NCBI GenBank assembly: GCA_905178155.1
Contig: CAJINV010000012.1
Span: 1,864,492 to 1,928,491, forward strand
DNA: 64,000 nucleotides
Direction: 5' to 3'
DNA from: Amoebophrya sp. A120
Lineage: Eukaryota; Sar; Dinophyceae; Syndiniales; Amoebophryaceae
Below, piece by piece: positions 12,601 through 23,509 of the stretch. Each line of letters begins with the position of its first letter. Position 1 is the stretch's first letter. Under the pieces are notes generated by a model. That model saw only the letters and a program-made list of their open reading frames with translations. It was not told the origin of the DNA and searched no databases. The position numbers and the translations under genes are program-made.

Positions 12601-15600
12601 AATCTGATTTGTGTACGCAAATCCAGCATCAGAAACTTCGTTTTGATATGCGGAAGGGGGATTTTTCCTTTTGATACCCGGCTGGCTATGGTCACCGTCC
12701 CATCGTCCACCGACTCCTGCCGTTCGAGAAAAATTGTCTCGGATTTCATGCAGGGAAGCTCCTCTAATTGAAACATCTCCTGCAGTGTCATTTGGTCCTC
12801 ATGTTCCTCGTTTGGATTCGACTCGCTCGACAGCCCCCGCTGCAGAATAAATCCGGCTGTGCTAGAACTAGACGCAGACGAATTCGACGCGGTGTGTTGG
12901 CGCAAACGGTAATTTCGCCAGAAGTTCGTACCCAGCACGTAGTCCTGCTCTGGTGGTGTTGTAGTGTCTACTGCATGAGAAGTTGTACCTCCTCCTACTG
13001 CCTTCGGTGTCGAATTGTAGTTCCATGAGGCACTACAACTACCTACACCACCTATTGCCGACACCTCCTGTGGAGGAGCTCCCACCATCTCCAAGTGCAT
13101 TTTGTATTCCAAAAATGGGTGCTGGTTCTTGGCGGTGCCGAAGGTTTGCTTCAGCTTTTGGAAATTCATCTTGCAGAAGGACCCGAATCCCGCGAGCGGC
13201 ATGCCCAAAGTAGTTAGCCAGTTGTGCTTCGACGGGTCCTCCTCGTGGCTGGTCAGGGAGAAGCGGTCGGTCGACGTTTCGCGGGACAGGGTCGTTGTGG
13301 AGGAGGTGTTTTTCCGGCTACTTGATGTAGTTGCACGACCGCAGTGCTGGTGGCCTTGAAGGTTCTTTTCCATGACAACTGGGTCAACATTGTCGTGGAC
13401 ATGAGTTTCTTCATCCTCGTCTTCATCTTGCGCGTTCAAAATCGCGATGTCTTTCTCGATATGCATTGCAAATTATATGCCTGGGTCTGGAAGGTTGTAA
13501 CTTGTGATGCTACCTTTGCACTCTACATAACTAAGATCTGTATTGCATGAACAGCAAAAGAGGTGCGCTTTTTGCTACGCGGAGAGAGGACTTCTCATGC
13601 GGTACGAGCATCAGGGAGCCCTCGCAGAATCTCCGATGCTAGGGCATGCATCACAGACGTCAATGGTCATGGAAAATATGCATGAGAAACCTGCTGGCAC
13701 TTTTCCAGACCCAGATATTTTTGCACTTGATACTCGAACTCCGAACGGGCATTCGTCACACTCGACGCTGTTCGTGACCTAGACTTCTGATGGCAGCTCT
13801 TCCGATCATCCGTCGTGGTTTTGGCGCTTTTGGACGACGAGTCGGCGCTTTTGCTAGTACTACCCCCGCCTGCAAACAGCGAGTAGATGTCTTCCGTCAA
13901 GCTGGTCGGTGATTTTCTCAAAGAGCCGCAACTTGTCTTGCTGTTGCTCCTTGATACAGCAGTCGACGAGGAGGGTCCTGCGGAGGAGGAAGAAGACGAG
14001 GATCTACTCGTTGTTCCAGATATAGTTGTACTTGAGCTACCACCAGGAGTTGTGACTCCGCGAACGTACCCAAACGTAATCGCACCCAAAAATTTTTCAA
14101 AAAGGAATAACTACCCCTATGGTATACTAATAAACTAGCTACTTATTATTTTAGATAGAGAATTAATGTAGCTATTTAAGCTCTATCTAGTTGAAGCATC
14201 CACCGCCGGAGAGTACGGCCCAGTCGCTCTACGGCTTCCCCTCGGGACACAACGTCTGGCCGCAGCTCACTCGCCTGGCCTTTTTCGGCGACCGTCGTCG
14301 CCTGCCCGGGCTTTGTTCGAACCATGAGAGAAGACCTGTGCAGCGCGAAGCCAGTGCTGGTGGCTTTTCCAGCGCGTGAAGAGGACCCAGCGCAAACATC
14401 TACGCCTCCGGCCAGCCAGCCGCGCGACCATCCTTTTCCTTTAACGGCCAAAGGGGTGCCGCCTATGCACACATCAGGGGGTGCGGGGATGCCCTGCCGC
14501 GATCCCCTTCCAAAGGGAGTCGCGGTCGCTTTGATTTTCAACGCAATCCCGACGCTATGGCCAATTTTCCACTCGCCGCCACAGGGGGGTCGCGAGGGGG
14601 GTAGGCGATCCCCCTCCGGCCAAGAAAGGCCGCATGCTGCCAGATGATAAGCGGATGCGCAATGGGATTATCCTGTGGCAGTGCTCCTGCAGGAAATCAG
14701 AGTACGCACAAGAAGGGGCAGCGGGGGCCCAAGGGCCTGTATGCGCTAGAGGGGGCTGCGAAGCACTTCCATGCCCTCCGGCTTTTTGATTACCCACGGC
14801 CCCGCCCACGGGAAACGCTGAGAAATTGCTACGGTTTGACCAGTGCCCCCGGCCCCGATACGAGGCGAAGCCGTGAACCAACTGGGTCGTACTCTCCGGC
14901 GGTGGATGCTTATTATAGCTGCATTAACTACATATACCTTAAATAACTACCTTAACAAAATAGCTAGTTTCTGCACTAAATAGTTTGGGTTTTTATACTA
15001 AAAAAATTTTTTTTGGGTACGATTACGTTTGGGTACGTTCGCGGAGTCATACTCGTTGTTCCAGATATAGTTGTACTTGAGCTACCACCAGGAGTTGTTG
15101 CACCAGGAGTTATGCATTGCAAATATGTCTGGGTCTGGAAGCATGTGAACCAGTATTCCTAAGACCCCCAGATTATATTTGTATGTCAGGACACGAAGGG
15201 GCCTGCCCCTAATTGTCCTAGAAGAAACCCTGCCTAGACGTATGCAGCACATACTTATGTTGCCCGCCTACTGGTCCGCTGTTTTCCCACCGGACCCTTG
15301 CAAAACTGGTTCTACCGGACGCAAAGGGGCCCCCGGGACTTCCTGGGGCCCCCGTGCGGGACGGAACCTACAATGCCTCGGCGCCGTCGTTTTATATTGT
15401 TGCCCGCTAGTAGTCCCGCCAGATCGTGTCGTCTAGCCGCGGCCGTGCTGGGCCTCGCGACGAATATGCACACTCAGCGGTCGCTTGGTAATCTGCATTG
15501 CGACGCGCTGCAAGCAGTAAAATAGTCACCAGGCGCGAAGCTCATTGCAAGCAATGGCAGACGTGCCAAAACGTTCGGTCTTTTCAAGAATCTTGCAAAA

Positions 15601-18600
15601 ATCCTTTCCGGGCTAAGTTGCCCCGCGCACGACGTCTCGGGTCCTCTATCCTTTCCGCATGGCGGTTGCGTTCTGCCTAGTATCAGTAAATCCTCCCCCG
15701 AACGCGCGCGCGCGCGCTAGACGCCAGGCGCGCATACATTTGAGTTGTATGTCACGCGGAGCACATACGTCTCTGCAGTGTCCCGTCCTTTTTTTTCTCC
15801 GTTCGCTCTGCCTTTTTCTCTGGTCTGTGTGCTTTCGTCTGTTCTAGGTGCTCTTCGCGTCCCAGGGTGCCCTTCGTGTGCTGGTTCACATGCAACTTGT
15901 GATGCTGTGGCTGGATAATTCTCCAAAAATCTGTATTGCATGAACAGCAATAGCAAAAGAGGCCCAGTTTTTGCCAGGGAGGGAGGGCATTTCTCATGCG
16001 ATATAGGCATCAGGAAGCCCTCACAAAATCTGTGATGCTAGGGCATGCATCACAGACATCAGGAGTCATGCAAAATGTGCATGACAAACCTCGCATCCAC
16101 CTTCCAGGCGCCAGACATATTTGCATTTCATAGTTGTACTTGAGCTACCACCAGGAGTTGTTGCAGTGGAAGCGGCCGATGCAATTATCGAACAAAAAAG
16201 TGTTAACGTTACGGTTTGGCATTTTTTGCATTAAAAATTTTTTGTGGGTTCACTGCCGGCATCACGTGAATGCGTAAAGGGCCCCGCTCACTCTTTTCAC
16301 TATTGTGGGACTCTGAAGTAGCTAACTTTGTTTGAGTTAGCTAGTGCACAAGGCCTGACGGCGCGGAACTTCGCCTACCGGGGCCGCCCCATGACGAACC
16401 TTCCGCGCCACGTGGGCTCCTGGACCCTGTCGCAGCGCTTCCGCACCAGCTCGGTGCTGGCGGAGCCTGCTTTTCAGCTGTGTGGGGACGCTTCGTGGGC
16501 GGCAGCTACTGCAAGCCACCTGGTTGAGAGATGATCTCGAGGAGCCACCATCCTCGCCGCCGCCATCGACACCGAGGATGGGCCTTCTTTTGGCAGGCAG
16601 AATCGATCATAGCGCGCTGTCTAAAAAGTGTTAACGGTTTTTTTGGGTCATAGGGAATTCCGCCGAAAAAATCCATGACTTGCCATCAATTTGAGGCCAA
16701 ATCTCGCGGTCACCCAGAAAAACCGTTAACACTTTTTAGACAGCATGCTATGATCGACTTACCCTCTCCAAAACCCTGCAGGCCAAGAAGCACGGGCTCT
16801 GGGGAGGGTAAATCGACCATAGCGTGCTGTCTAAAAAGTGTTAACGGTCATTTTTTGGCATTTTCATACAAAAAAGCCTGCTTTTGGCAGGCTGGGGCGA
16901 TCATACCGCCCATTCTGAAAAGTGTTAACGGTTTTTTGGCTGACTGCAAAATTTGGGCACTTTGGTGCTTGATTTTTGCCAATTTTCCTCATCCCGGAAG
17001 CCACAGCTTTTCTGCTTCATGGAGAGAACTTGGCGAGATGGCTCAAAAGCTGCAGCGCAATGACTAGAAACGCAGCGAGCCTAGACAGTTCTAAGGTGGC
17101 GGTATGGTGGAGAGTTGCGCGGACCTTTCTGGGGGTTGTCGCGCAGATTCATATGCCGACACATGACGCACGCCTTGCGTGACAGACTTCATGGCGAAAG
17201 GTCGCCAACATCACCGCCATATCATGCCAAACTATACTCATGTGGTTGTACTTGAGCTACCACCAGGAGTTGTTGCACCAGGAGTTATGCATTGCAAATA
17301 TGTCTGGGTCTGGAAGCATTGTGAACCAGTATTCCTAAGACCCCCAGATTATATTTGTATGTCAGGACACGAAGGGGCCTGCCCCTAATTGTCCTAGAAG
17401 AAACCCTGCCTAGACGTATGCAGCACATACTTATGTTGCCCGCCTACTGGTCCGCTGTTTTCCCACCGGACCCTTGCAAAACTGGTTCTACCGGACGCAA
17501 AGGGGCCCCCGGGACTTCCTGGGGCCCCCGTGCGGGACGGAACCTACAATGCCTCGGCGCCGTCGTTTTATATTGTTGCCCGCTAGTAGTCCCGCCAGAT
17601 CGTGTCGTCTAGCCGCGGCCGTGCTGGGCCTCGCGACGAATATGCACACTCAGCGGTCGCTTGGTAATCTGCATTGCGACGCGCTGCAAGCAGTAAAATA
17701 GTCACCAGGCGCGAAGCTCATTGCAAGCAATGGCAGACGTGCCAAAACGTTCGGTCTTTTCAAGAATCTTGCAAAAATCCTTTCCGGGCTAAGTTGCCCC
17801 GCGCACGACGTCTCGGGTCCTCTATCCTTTCCGCATGGCGGTTGCGTTCTGCCTAGTATCAGTAAATCCTCCCCCGAACGCGCGCGCGCGCGCTAGACGC
17901 CAGGCGCGCATACATTTGAGTTGTATGTCACGCGGAGCACATACGTCTCTGCAGTGTCCCGTCCTTTTTTTTCTCCGTTCGCTCTGCCTTTTTCTCTGGT
18001 CTGTGTGCTTTCGTCTGTTCTAGGTGCTCTTCGCGTCCCAGGGTGCCCTTCGTGTGCTGGTTCACATGCAACTTGTGATGCTGTGGCTGGATAATTCTCC
18101 AAAAATCTGTATTGCATGAACAGCAATAGCAAAAGAGGCCCAGTTTTTGCCAGGGAGGGAGGGCATTTCTCATGCGATATAGGCATCAGGAAGCCCTCAC
18201 AAAATCTGTGATGCTAGGGCATGCATCACAGACATCAGGAGCCATGCAAAATGTGCATGACAAACCTCGCATCCACCTTCCAGGCGCCAGACATATTTGC
18301 ATTTCATAGTAGTACTTGAGCTACCACCAGGAGTTGTTGCAGTGGAAGCGGCCGATGCAATACTAGTCGTCGAATGGCTCCTTGTTGCACCACCAGATGC
18401 AGCACATTTCGCTGTTTGATCCGCCGGTTCATTTTGTACACCTGTGCTACCGGCTTCGTGTTGACCACCGCCCTGAAGATGATTTTCTTCATCTCGCTGT
18501 CCTCGCACCGCAGTCGCCGTTTGCAGCACCTTATCCTTCAACGGCGAGACCAGCTTTTCCTTCAAGGGAGACACCACGAGAAACTCAACCTGTTTGATGA

Positions 18601-18811
18601 TCGAGCCGAAAAAGGTCGAGGACGTCGAAGAGGGTTCTTCTTGCTCCTTTTTTTCCATTGTTGATGTTCTTGCCGCGGGCTCAGAAGATTCCGTCGCGTG
18701 CTCCTTGTCGTTCCCCGGTTGATTTTGTTCGATCGACCCATTCTTCACGAAGACCGGGGAGCTTCGATGCGCGGCTCCTGCCGCAGGAGTTTTAAACGTC
18801 ATCTCCGGCAT
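6662..18811 (-). CDS. HSL-type alpha/beta hydrolase with long N-terminal region
   Basis: Probable serine esterase or lipase of the alpha/beta-hydrolase-3 (hormone-sensitive-lipase-like) family; the substrate cannot be read from sequence. Start is the ATG at 18811 (MPEMTFKTPA), preceded in frame by a stop; stop codon is at 6662-6664. The spliced frame is about 1,800 residues. The first two thirds are low complexity (Ser, Thr, Gly, acidic runs). The C-terminal part carries, in order, HGGGY (oxyanion hole, exon 9371-8545), GDSAG (nucleophile, exon 8279-7886), SPWVDF (exon 7730-7464), GEHELFRDQ (acid region, exon 7321-7001) and MCHVF (candidate catalytic His, exon 6775-6662). Other exons: 18811-18309, 14054-13733, 13459-12677, 12354-12293, 12137-12080, 11835-10846, 10689-10601, 10491-10378, 10263-9996, 9832-9523. 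A low-complexity insertion of well over 100 residues lies between GDSAG and SPWVDF. Confidence 0.85.
6776..7000. mobile_element. Introner F4
   Basis: Perfect TSD cacat at 6771-6775 and 7001-7005. Removal joins FEIFQD to MCHVFEIF and brings in the candidate catalytic His. Confidence 0.93.
7322..7463. mobile_element. Introner F1
   Basis: TATGGATAGC...GCACAGGATA with a decayed TSD. The join SEQSDARFVTNRK is in frame. Confidence 0.82.
7731..7885. mobile_element. Introner F1
   Basis: Perfect TSD tgtgt at 7726-7730 and 7886-7890. Join EILSHTPSSTIS is in frame. Confidence 0.92.
8280..8544. mobile_element. Introner F2
   Basis: TSD agagc/aaagc (4/5). Removal yields TGFLLFTPNYRRPPD, the strand expected between HGGGY and GDSAG. 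Confidence 0.9.
9372..9522. mobile_element. Introner F1
   Basis: Perfect TSD tcttc at 9367-9371 and 9523-9527. Join VPFRKTSRARFSLP. Confidence 0.92.
9833..9995. mobile_element. Introner, singleton family
   Basis: Arms ACAAATTTCCCGTAC and GTACGGGAAATTCAA. Perfect TSD ctggt at 9828-9832 and 9996-10000. Join NHCTSYTQHP. Confidence 0.9.
10264..10377 (-). other. Canonical GT-AG intron
   Basis: Minus-strand donor TTTTG|GTACTGG and acceptor GCGCTAAG|TACC. Join GGRFVPLLRMM keeps the frame. Confidence 0.7.
10492..10600. mobile_element. Minimal hairpin introner, 109 bp
   Basis: Near-perfect palindrome: TATCCAGGAAAAAACACCCA matches the inverted right end. TSD tgctc/cgctc (4/5). Join NHARAHRKSAS is in frame. 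Smallest complete element in the window. Confidence 0.9.
10690..10845. mobile_element. Introner F1
   Basis: TATGAACTGC...GCGCAGGATA, TSD gttcg/cttcg (4/5). Join TNSSNAEGLMSS. Confidence 0.9.
11836..12079. mobile_element. Introner F2, altered left end
   Basis: F2 arms are clear, but the left TAT terminus is lost. A 9-bp direct repeat tgtgttctg flanks the element instead of 5 bp. Confidence 0.7.
12138..12292. mobile_element. Introner F1
   Basis: Perfect TSD ttgac at 12133-12137 and 12293-12297. Confidence 0.92.
12355..12676. mobile_element. Introner F5
   Basis: Perfect TSD cccgg at 12350-12354 and 12677-12681. Arms CCCCCTCCCCATATCG and ATATGCGGAAGGGGGAT. Confidence 0.92.
13460..13732. mobile_element. 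Introner F2
   Basis: Perfect TSD ctcga at 13455-13459 and 13733-13737. Join ARSEFEKDIAIL is in frame. Confidence 0.93.
14055..15048. mobile_element. Large palindromic element with nested inverted repeats
   Basis: About 994 bp with terminal inverted repeats GACTCCGCGAACGTACCCAA and its complement at 15029-15048. A second pair lies inside (CATCCACCGCCGGAGAGTAC near 14199, complement near 14890). It is flanked by about 50 bp of direct repeat of coding sequence (from about 14007 and about 15050), far longer than the usual 5-bp TSD. It sits in the hydrolase gene. No transposase-like open frame was recognised. Confidence 0.75.
15111..16132. mobile_element. Composite introner, F2 ends, 1.02 kb, copy 1
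   Basis: F2 termini (GTCTGGGTCTGGAAG left, CCAGACATATTTGCATTTCA right) enclose about 750 bp absent from standard F2. Includes a GC dinucleotide run near 15706. Flanks ggagt/gttgt. Confidence 0.85.
16186..17242. repeat. Repeat-rich insertion with GTTAACGG inverted motifs
   Basis: The motif AAAAAGTGTTAACGGTTTTT or close variants occur at about 16190, 16625, 16835 and 16918, with an inverted copy at about 16720-16740. The 16620-16745 pair forms a hairpin (GACAGC...GCTGTC context). The piece separates two copies of the same coding repeat in the hydrolase gene. No coding seen. Confidence 0.6.
17286..18308. mobile_element. Composite introner, F2 ends, 1.02 kb, copy 2
   Basis: Practically identical to 15111-16132; I noticed one 1-bp indel (near the left F2 arm) and one substitution (gagtcatgc/gagccatgc). 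Flanks ggagt/gtagt. Part of a tandem duplication that includes exon sequence. Confidence 0.88.
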
Positions 18812-20041
18812 GGGGAAGACGTTTTTGTACAGTCAGAAGCTCTTGCCGCGCTCGTATTAAGGATAAGGTCTGTTCATGAAATAAAGCTGATGTGCATCAG
18901 CTGCAGGTGCACTAGAACTAGTTCACATGTTGAGAAGTCTTGCATCGTGTAAATATCAACTTTACGCCGGCGCAAATGCAACCAGGTGTGACTACTTTTG
19001 CAACTACAAATGGAGACCACGACACCTGCAGCTCCTAGACCGGTCGGGACATATTTTTTACTGCAAGCCAAGAAAACAAGAAAAAGCCCACTAGTGACAC
19101 CTCTTTTCATTGATTTTGCTAGGTCGTCCCATTCTGCTCATGGTACAAACAGCCTCAGAATTTTATACATTTCTTTGCAGTGGAATCTGCTAGAAGGTAG
19201 TTTTTTCCATATGAAAAACAAACACATCGCCTCAACGCAACTTACTTCTCACTGTCGCACTGCTCTCGCTCGCCGGACTTGACAGAAGGTGAACCACAAA
19301 AGAAGAACAAGCCGCTTGTAGAGAGAGGATCGCGCGACTGTGGTCCGAGTCGCATCCTCGTAAAAACTGGAAGAACCCACACAGGTCCGACTTTGAAACT
19401 TCTGTATATTACAGTTGCGCTTGCGTTTCATTAGCTGCGTTTTATTTACATCATCACTGTTCAAGCCATTCCGTAGTTTGCATAGTTAGTGTAATAACTA
19501 CGATTCGAAGATTTCTTCTTGCTGAATAACGCCAATAAATTTGTCTCACGCCCGACAGCACCGCCACCGGCCTGTCTGCATCAAGCTGATTTGTTTCGTA
19601 TAGAATCTTAGTGTCTGATCTGCGTCTTTGAAACTGTAAACTAGTCCTGGTAAACAATAAATCACGGTTGTGTCACGCACGGGAGGAGACTGGTAGTAAG
19701 CTCGTCTCCTCCTATTCATCTGCCCGAGAATCTTAGAACAGTCGTACTCTCTGACGGACTCTTCTGCTCATAGCTGTCTGTAAAAATAGAAGTCACCCGC
19801 TGGCGGGATGGCTCTTTTTCTGCTAAACTTTGTGCCCCATAATAATAATCACGGTTTAGTAGTTTTGAATCACGTTGTGTCTGAAGAATCTGTCTCACAA
19901 TTGTAATCACGCGGTACTAGGAAGGGTCTAATATGTTCAGAAAAATCACGATGGCTGTCCGGTCTTCGCCATGGTAATATTTTTCCCTTTGTCGCACTTG
20001 TACTTTCTACTAAATAGAAATTGACATCGCCTTTGCAATAA
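18812..20041. other. Intergenic, no gene seen
   Basis: Spacer upstream of the hydrolase ATG and downstream of the DnaJ stop. Only short unsupported open frames; no introner arms. Confidence 0.55.
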
Positions 20042-22336
20042 CTACTTCTTCAAGATGCCCTTCAGTGCGGATTTCTGCTCGGAGCTCAAACTCGGGAATT
20101 GGATGTCCCAGCGGACCACTAAATCTCCGCACTTCCCCGACTTTAGCTTCAATCCGTGCGACAACACGCGCTTCTCGTAGCCCGGCGTCACGATTTCGGG
20201 CACATGGAGGTTCAGCACCGAGTCGTCTAACAGCTCGAGGTTGATCACGTGTCCGGTTAAAGCCTCGAGGAGGGTGCACCTGATAATGGTTCCAAGAAGG
20301 TGAATCAGAAAACTGGTGCTCAAATTTCGCATGCAACGCATCATGCACGAAAAACGCATTTTGTCATGCAGTTTGGTACATCTGTTTCAACAAGAGAAAA
20401 TGAAGCAAAATATATTTCATCATGTAGTAGGTACTTGTGGATGTAGATCAGGTCGTAGGTGTCTGGTATCCTCTCGAATACTGAGTGCACGTCCTCCACC
20501 ACGGTAAATATCACATCTGCCGCCTTTTTCTCACTCGGGTGCAGCTGGTTGCCCTCACCTGTGACGGTAAATGTGTCATGCTCGCTGTCGCATCCACATG
20601 ACAAAAGCTTTTGAACGTCAACCATTACAAAGAGGCGTTCCGCATGACAAAGAACCTACATCGACACAAATTAACCCGTACTAGTACTATACCTGCAAAG
20701 CGCAGTCTGGTTCCCGGCTTCCAACCCGGTTCTATTTTGATGGTCAGGGCTTTTGTGTCGACGTACCTGATAGAGTGTATTCGGTTGTTGAAAAATGACA
20801 GGATACTAAGTATTACAGTATGTGCAGCTCGACCAGCACGACGATCACGAGGGTCCATACTCTGCATGACAGATCTTCCGACTTCTACATTTTCAGACGG
20901 ATATTATGCATCGCAAGAGAATCTTGAAAGTATCGATCTTCCCAAAATCTTCTACTGAAACTGTACGATCTTCCCTCCCGATCGAATCGTTGTCTGTCGA
21001 TTTTGTAGCTCTTTGTTGAGCCTCGGTAGAGCTCCTCCAAAGTGCATCGGAGTTCCAAGTCGTGTTCTGGTGCAACCCCGGGTGTCACAGTGATTGTTCG
21101 TGGGACTAAGGTTTTTTTTTCGGACGAAAAATAATTGTTCAACTGTTGTAGATTTTGCATTTGTTCTGTTCTTGCTGTACAGCAATTCTCGAAGTAGAAC
21201 AAAAATCTCTATCTCAGTACTTACCGAGGTTGAACTTCCCCTTGTGTTCGTTCAGCATGATTGCGTGCGGGCTGGTCTCCCCGAAAAACTCGTAGAAGAG
21301 CGTCATCGGGTCGCCAACGTACTGCCATCCTCGGTACTCAGATTGTTCCAAAACACCGTCTTTCAGCCCGGATTCACCATACCTGCAAGAGAAAAAATAC
21401 GGCTTTAGCAAAAACAATAAACGAGAACTCCGGCGAAGACACTCTGTCATGCATACTTCAGAAAAGACACGATATCATCTGTCATGCGTTAAAGGACAAC
21501 AACTCCAAGTTGTTGGACTACACATTCAGATTTTTCTGTACTGGTCAAACTTCGCCCTCTTCAACGGATCTGACAGGACCACGAAAGCCTATCCGGAGCA
21601 AAAACGTCTCCACCCCAGAATCAAGATGGGGAACTTTGCAACACAAATCAACAAGGTTTATTTGCTGAGGCGGATGACAAATCTGGGGTTCTCGCAGTGT
21701 AAGTAGAATCCAGTTGTGTAGAAGCTGGTAGCGCAGCCGCATGAGAAATTGAGACTCTTATGGTATGCCGATTCAGATTCTAGCATGACAAACTCCCAGC
21801 AGATTGATAGCATTAGAAAATGCCTGTCATGTGGCGGCGCATGAGAAACAAGTTAGGCATGCAGACGTGCATGACAGTTCTAGAGTGGGGACGTTTTCGC
21901 ACGGGATAAAGCCTCTGCGATTTCCCGAAAGTGCTCCGAGTTTGCTGCATCTTTGTCTGGGTGGTACTTGAGCGCGAGCCTGATAAATAGTTTAGTAGTT
22001 TTTGAAATAAATTTCTCATGCGAAACGTGGTATGATCATTCCAGTTTGCCATGCATGAAACGCAATAATTCTTTAATTCGAAAGTACGTACGGTACCTTC
22101 TGTAGCTGTTTTTCAGTTCGAAGTCCGTCGCGGTCCTCCCGACCTCCAATATCCTGTGCAAAAGTATCGCATTCGTCTTGCAATCATGCAATACAAATCC
22201 ATTATATTTGTTAACTCAAATCCGCATTACAAATTGTATTTCTCATGCTGACAAAATTTGTAAATGCATTTATACGACTATCTAAAATACTTTTGCATTG
22301 CATATCCAACGTGTCGTAGTAATTTCGCGCCGGCAT
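20042..22336 (-). CDS. DnaJ/HSP40 co-chaperone, type II (DNAJB-like)
   Basis: Co-chaperone that stimulates Hsp70 ATPase through its J-domain. Nine exons (22336-22305, 22149-22097, 21979-21909, 21589-21542, 21382-21225, 21105-20967, 20766-20693, 20558-20435, 20279-20042) give 308 residues, with seven canonical GT-AG introns or introners in a consistent frame. Residues 1-70 form a J-domain beginning MPARNYYDTLEVGRTA with the HPD motif in LALKYHPDKD. There is no zinc finger. C-terminal substrate-binding domains show LEELYRGSTKSYKI, IEPGWKPGTRLRFAGEG and VPEIVTPGYEKRV, ending in ILKK. The YVGDPMTLFYEFFG segment after the J-domain recalls the flagellar DNAJB13/RSP16 group, but the subclass is inference. 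Confidence 0.95.
21590..21908. mobile_element. Introner F6-like
   Basis: Arms GCAAAAACGTCTCCACCCC and GTGGGGACGTTTTCGCACG. Perfect TSD aagcc at 21585-21589 and 21909-21913. Join IAEAFVVLSDPLKRAKFD completes the J-domain. Confidence 0.93.
22150..22304. mobile_element. Introner F1
   Basis: Perfect TSD tccaa at 22145-22149 and 22305-22309. Lies 32 bp into the DnaJ coding sequence. Join YYDTLEVGRTA. Confidence 0.94.
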
Positions 22337-23509
22337 GGTGGTGGTCTTTCTACCGTACAAGAGTTATTGTCAAGCAAGATCCGTAGAAAAAAAACCTATT
22401 TTGGCTGTTTGTCTCCAGTTATTTCTTGAAGAAGTGTTGGAACAACAACAAAGAAGTTCATGTGGGTTGGTCTAGTAGTAGACCCTACATCGCTACAATT
22501 GTGGCTGTCTCGGGGTATTCATTCGCGACAGGCTAATCGATGGCGAAAGATCTGTAACCCCGATACGACCCCGTATTTCGCGATCCCTCTCCTTCTCTAC
22601 TCACGATGCAGTTTCCTCACAAGCGTAGCGAGACAAACACTTCCCCTTTGCTCGAAAACACGTGTAGACAACTCATGTCTTACATGACACACCACCTCCG
22701 TAGCGATGTTTTATTGGGCCTCTTTGTAGTGCACCATGACAACTCAGATTGGCCAGAAGCTTCTCCGACGTGGCCGGACATCCCTCTGTTACTACGTACT
22801 GTTTTTTCGAAAAAATACAACACCGACACGACCCCAGCTTTCTACATAATTAACAAGCTAGCACCCTCTTTTCATCCGAAATGAGATTTAGTTACAGCTA
22901 CAGTGTCCGAGTCCGCGCATCAAAGCCTCAGCCCTAGACCCTATTAAGATTTCGTACGAAAAGTTAGCTCCTTTCGCAGAACACTCTCTCCCGCAGCTCC
23001 ATCAAGAAAGAGGGCCTTCCTTCGGTGCAGCGTCTGGTGAATTGACCAACGCCTTCGTATTTTTTTTTTCTGGCGCACAAATTTCATTTTTACTACACGC
23101 GCGCGGCCAGGCGGTGCTAAAAAGTGCGCAGTCTCGTACAACAGAACTCTCTGTCTCTGGGGGACAATGGAAGAAAGTAGACTATACTGGTTGCAGACAT
23201 CGACAACGACACCAATGCTGTTTTGCCAAGTACAATGAACTTTCTTCGAAAATAAGCTGTAAAGAATCGCTCCCTGTACCTGAGGTCGGATACAACTACT
23301 AATATGACGCGGGAGTCTACTTACACGAGACCTCCACTTAAAAAAAAAACTTGCTGTTTAAACTTTTGCTTGATTTCGTTTTGATTTTTGCGAGGAGCGA
23401 CTAGGTGGTCGAGTAAAGCTGGTGTTTTTTTGCACATATAAACCCAAGGACTTCTGCGCTGCGTAATATCCTATGTTATTGCGCAAAAACTTGGACTTGG
23501 TCCGTCAGT
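22337..23509. other. Intergenic, no gene seen
   Basis: Spacer between the FKBP stop and the DnaJ start. No exon-like frames or introners. Confidence 0.55.

Noticed and set aside
15179-18186. Several 60-97-residue open frames duplicated at about 15.2-16.0 kb and 17.4-18.2 kb
   Set aside because: They lie inside the two copies of the composite element and are identical only because the DNA is duplicated; no family or codon bias supports them.
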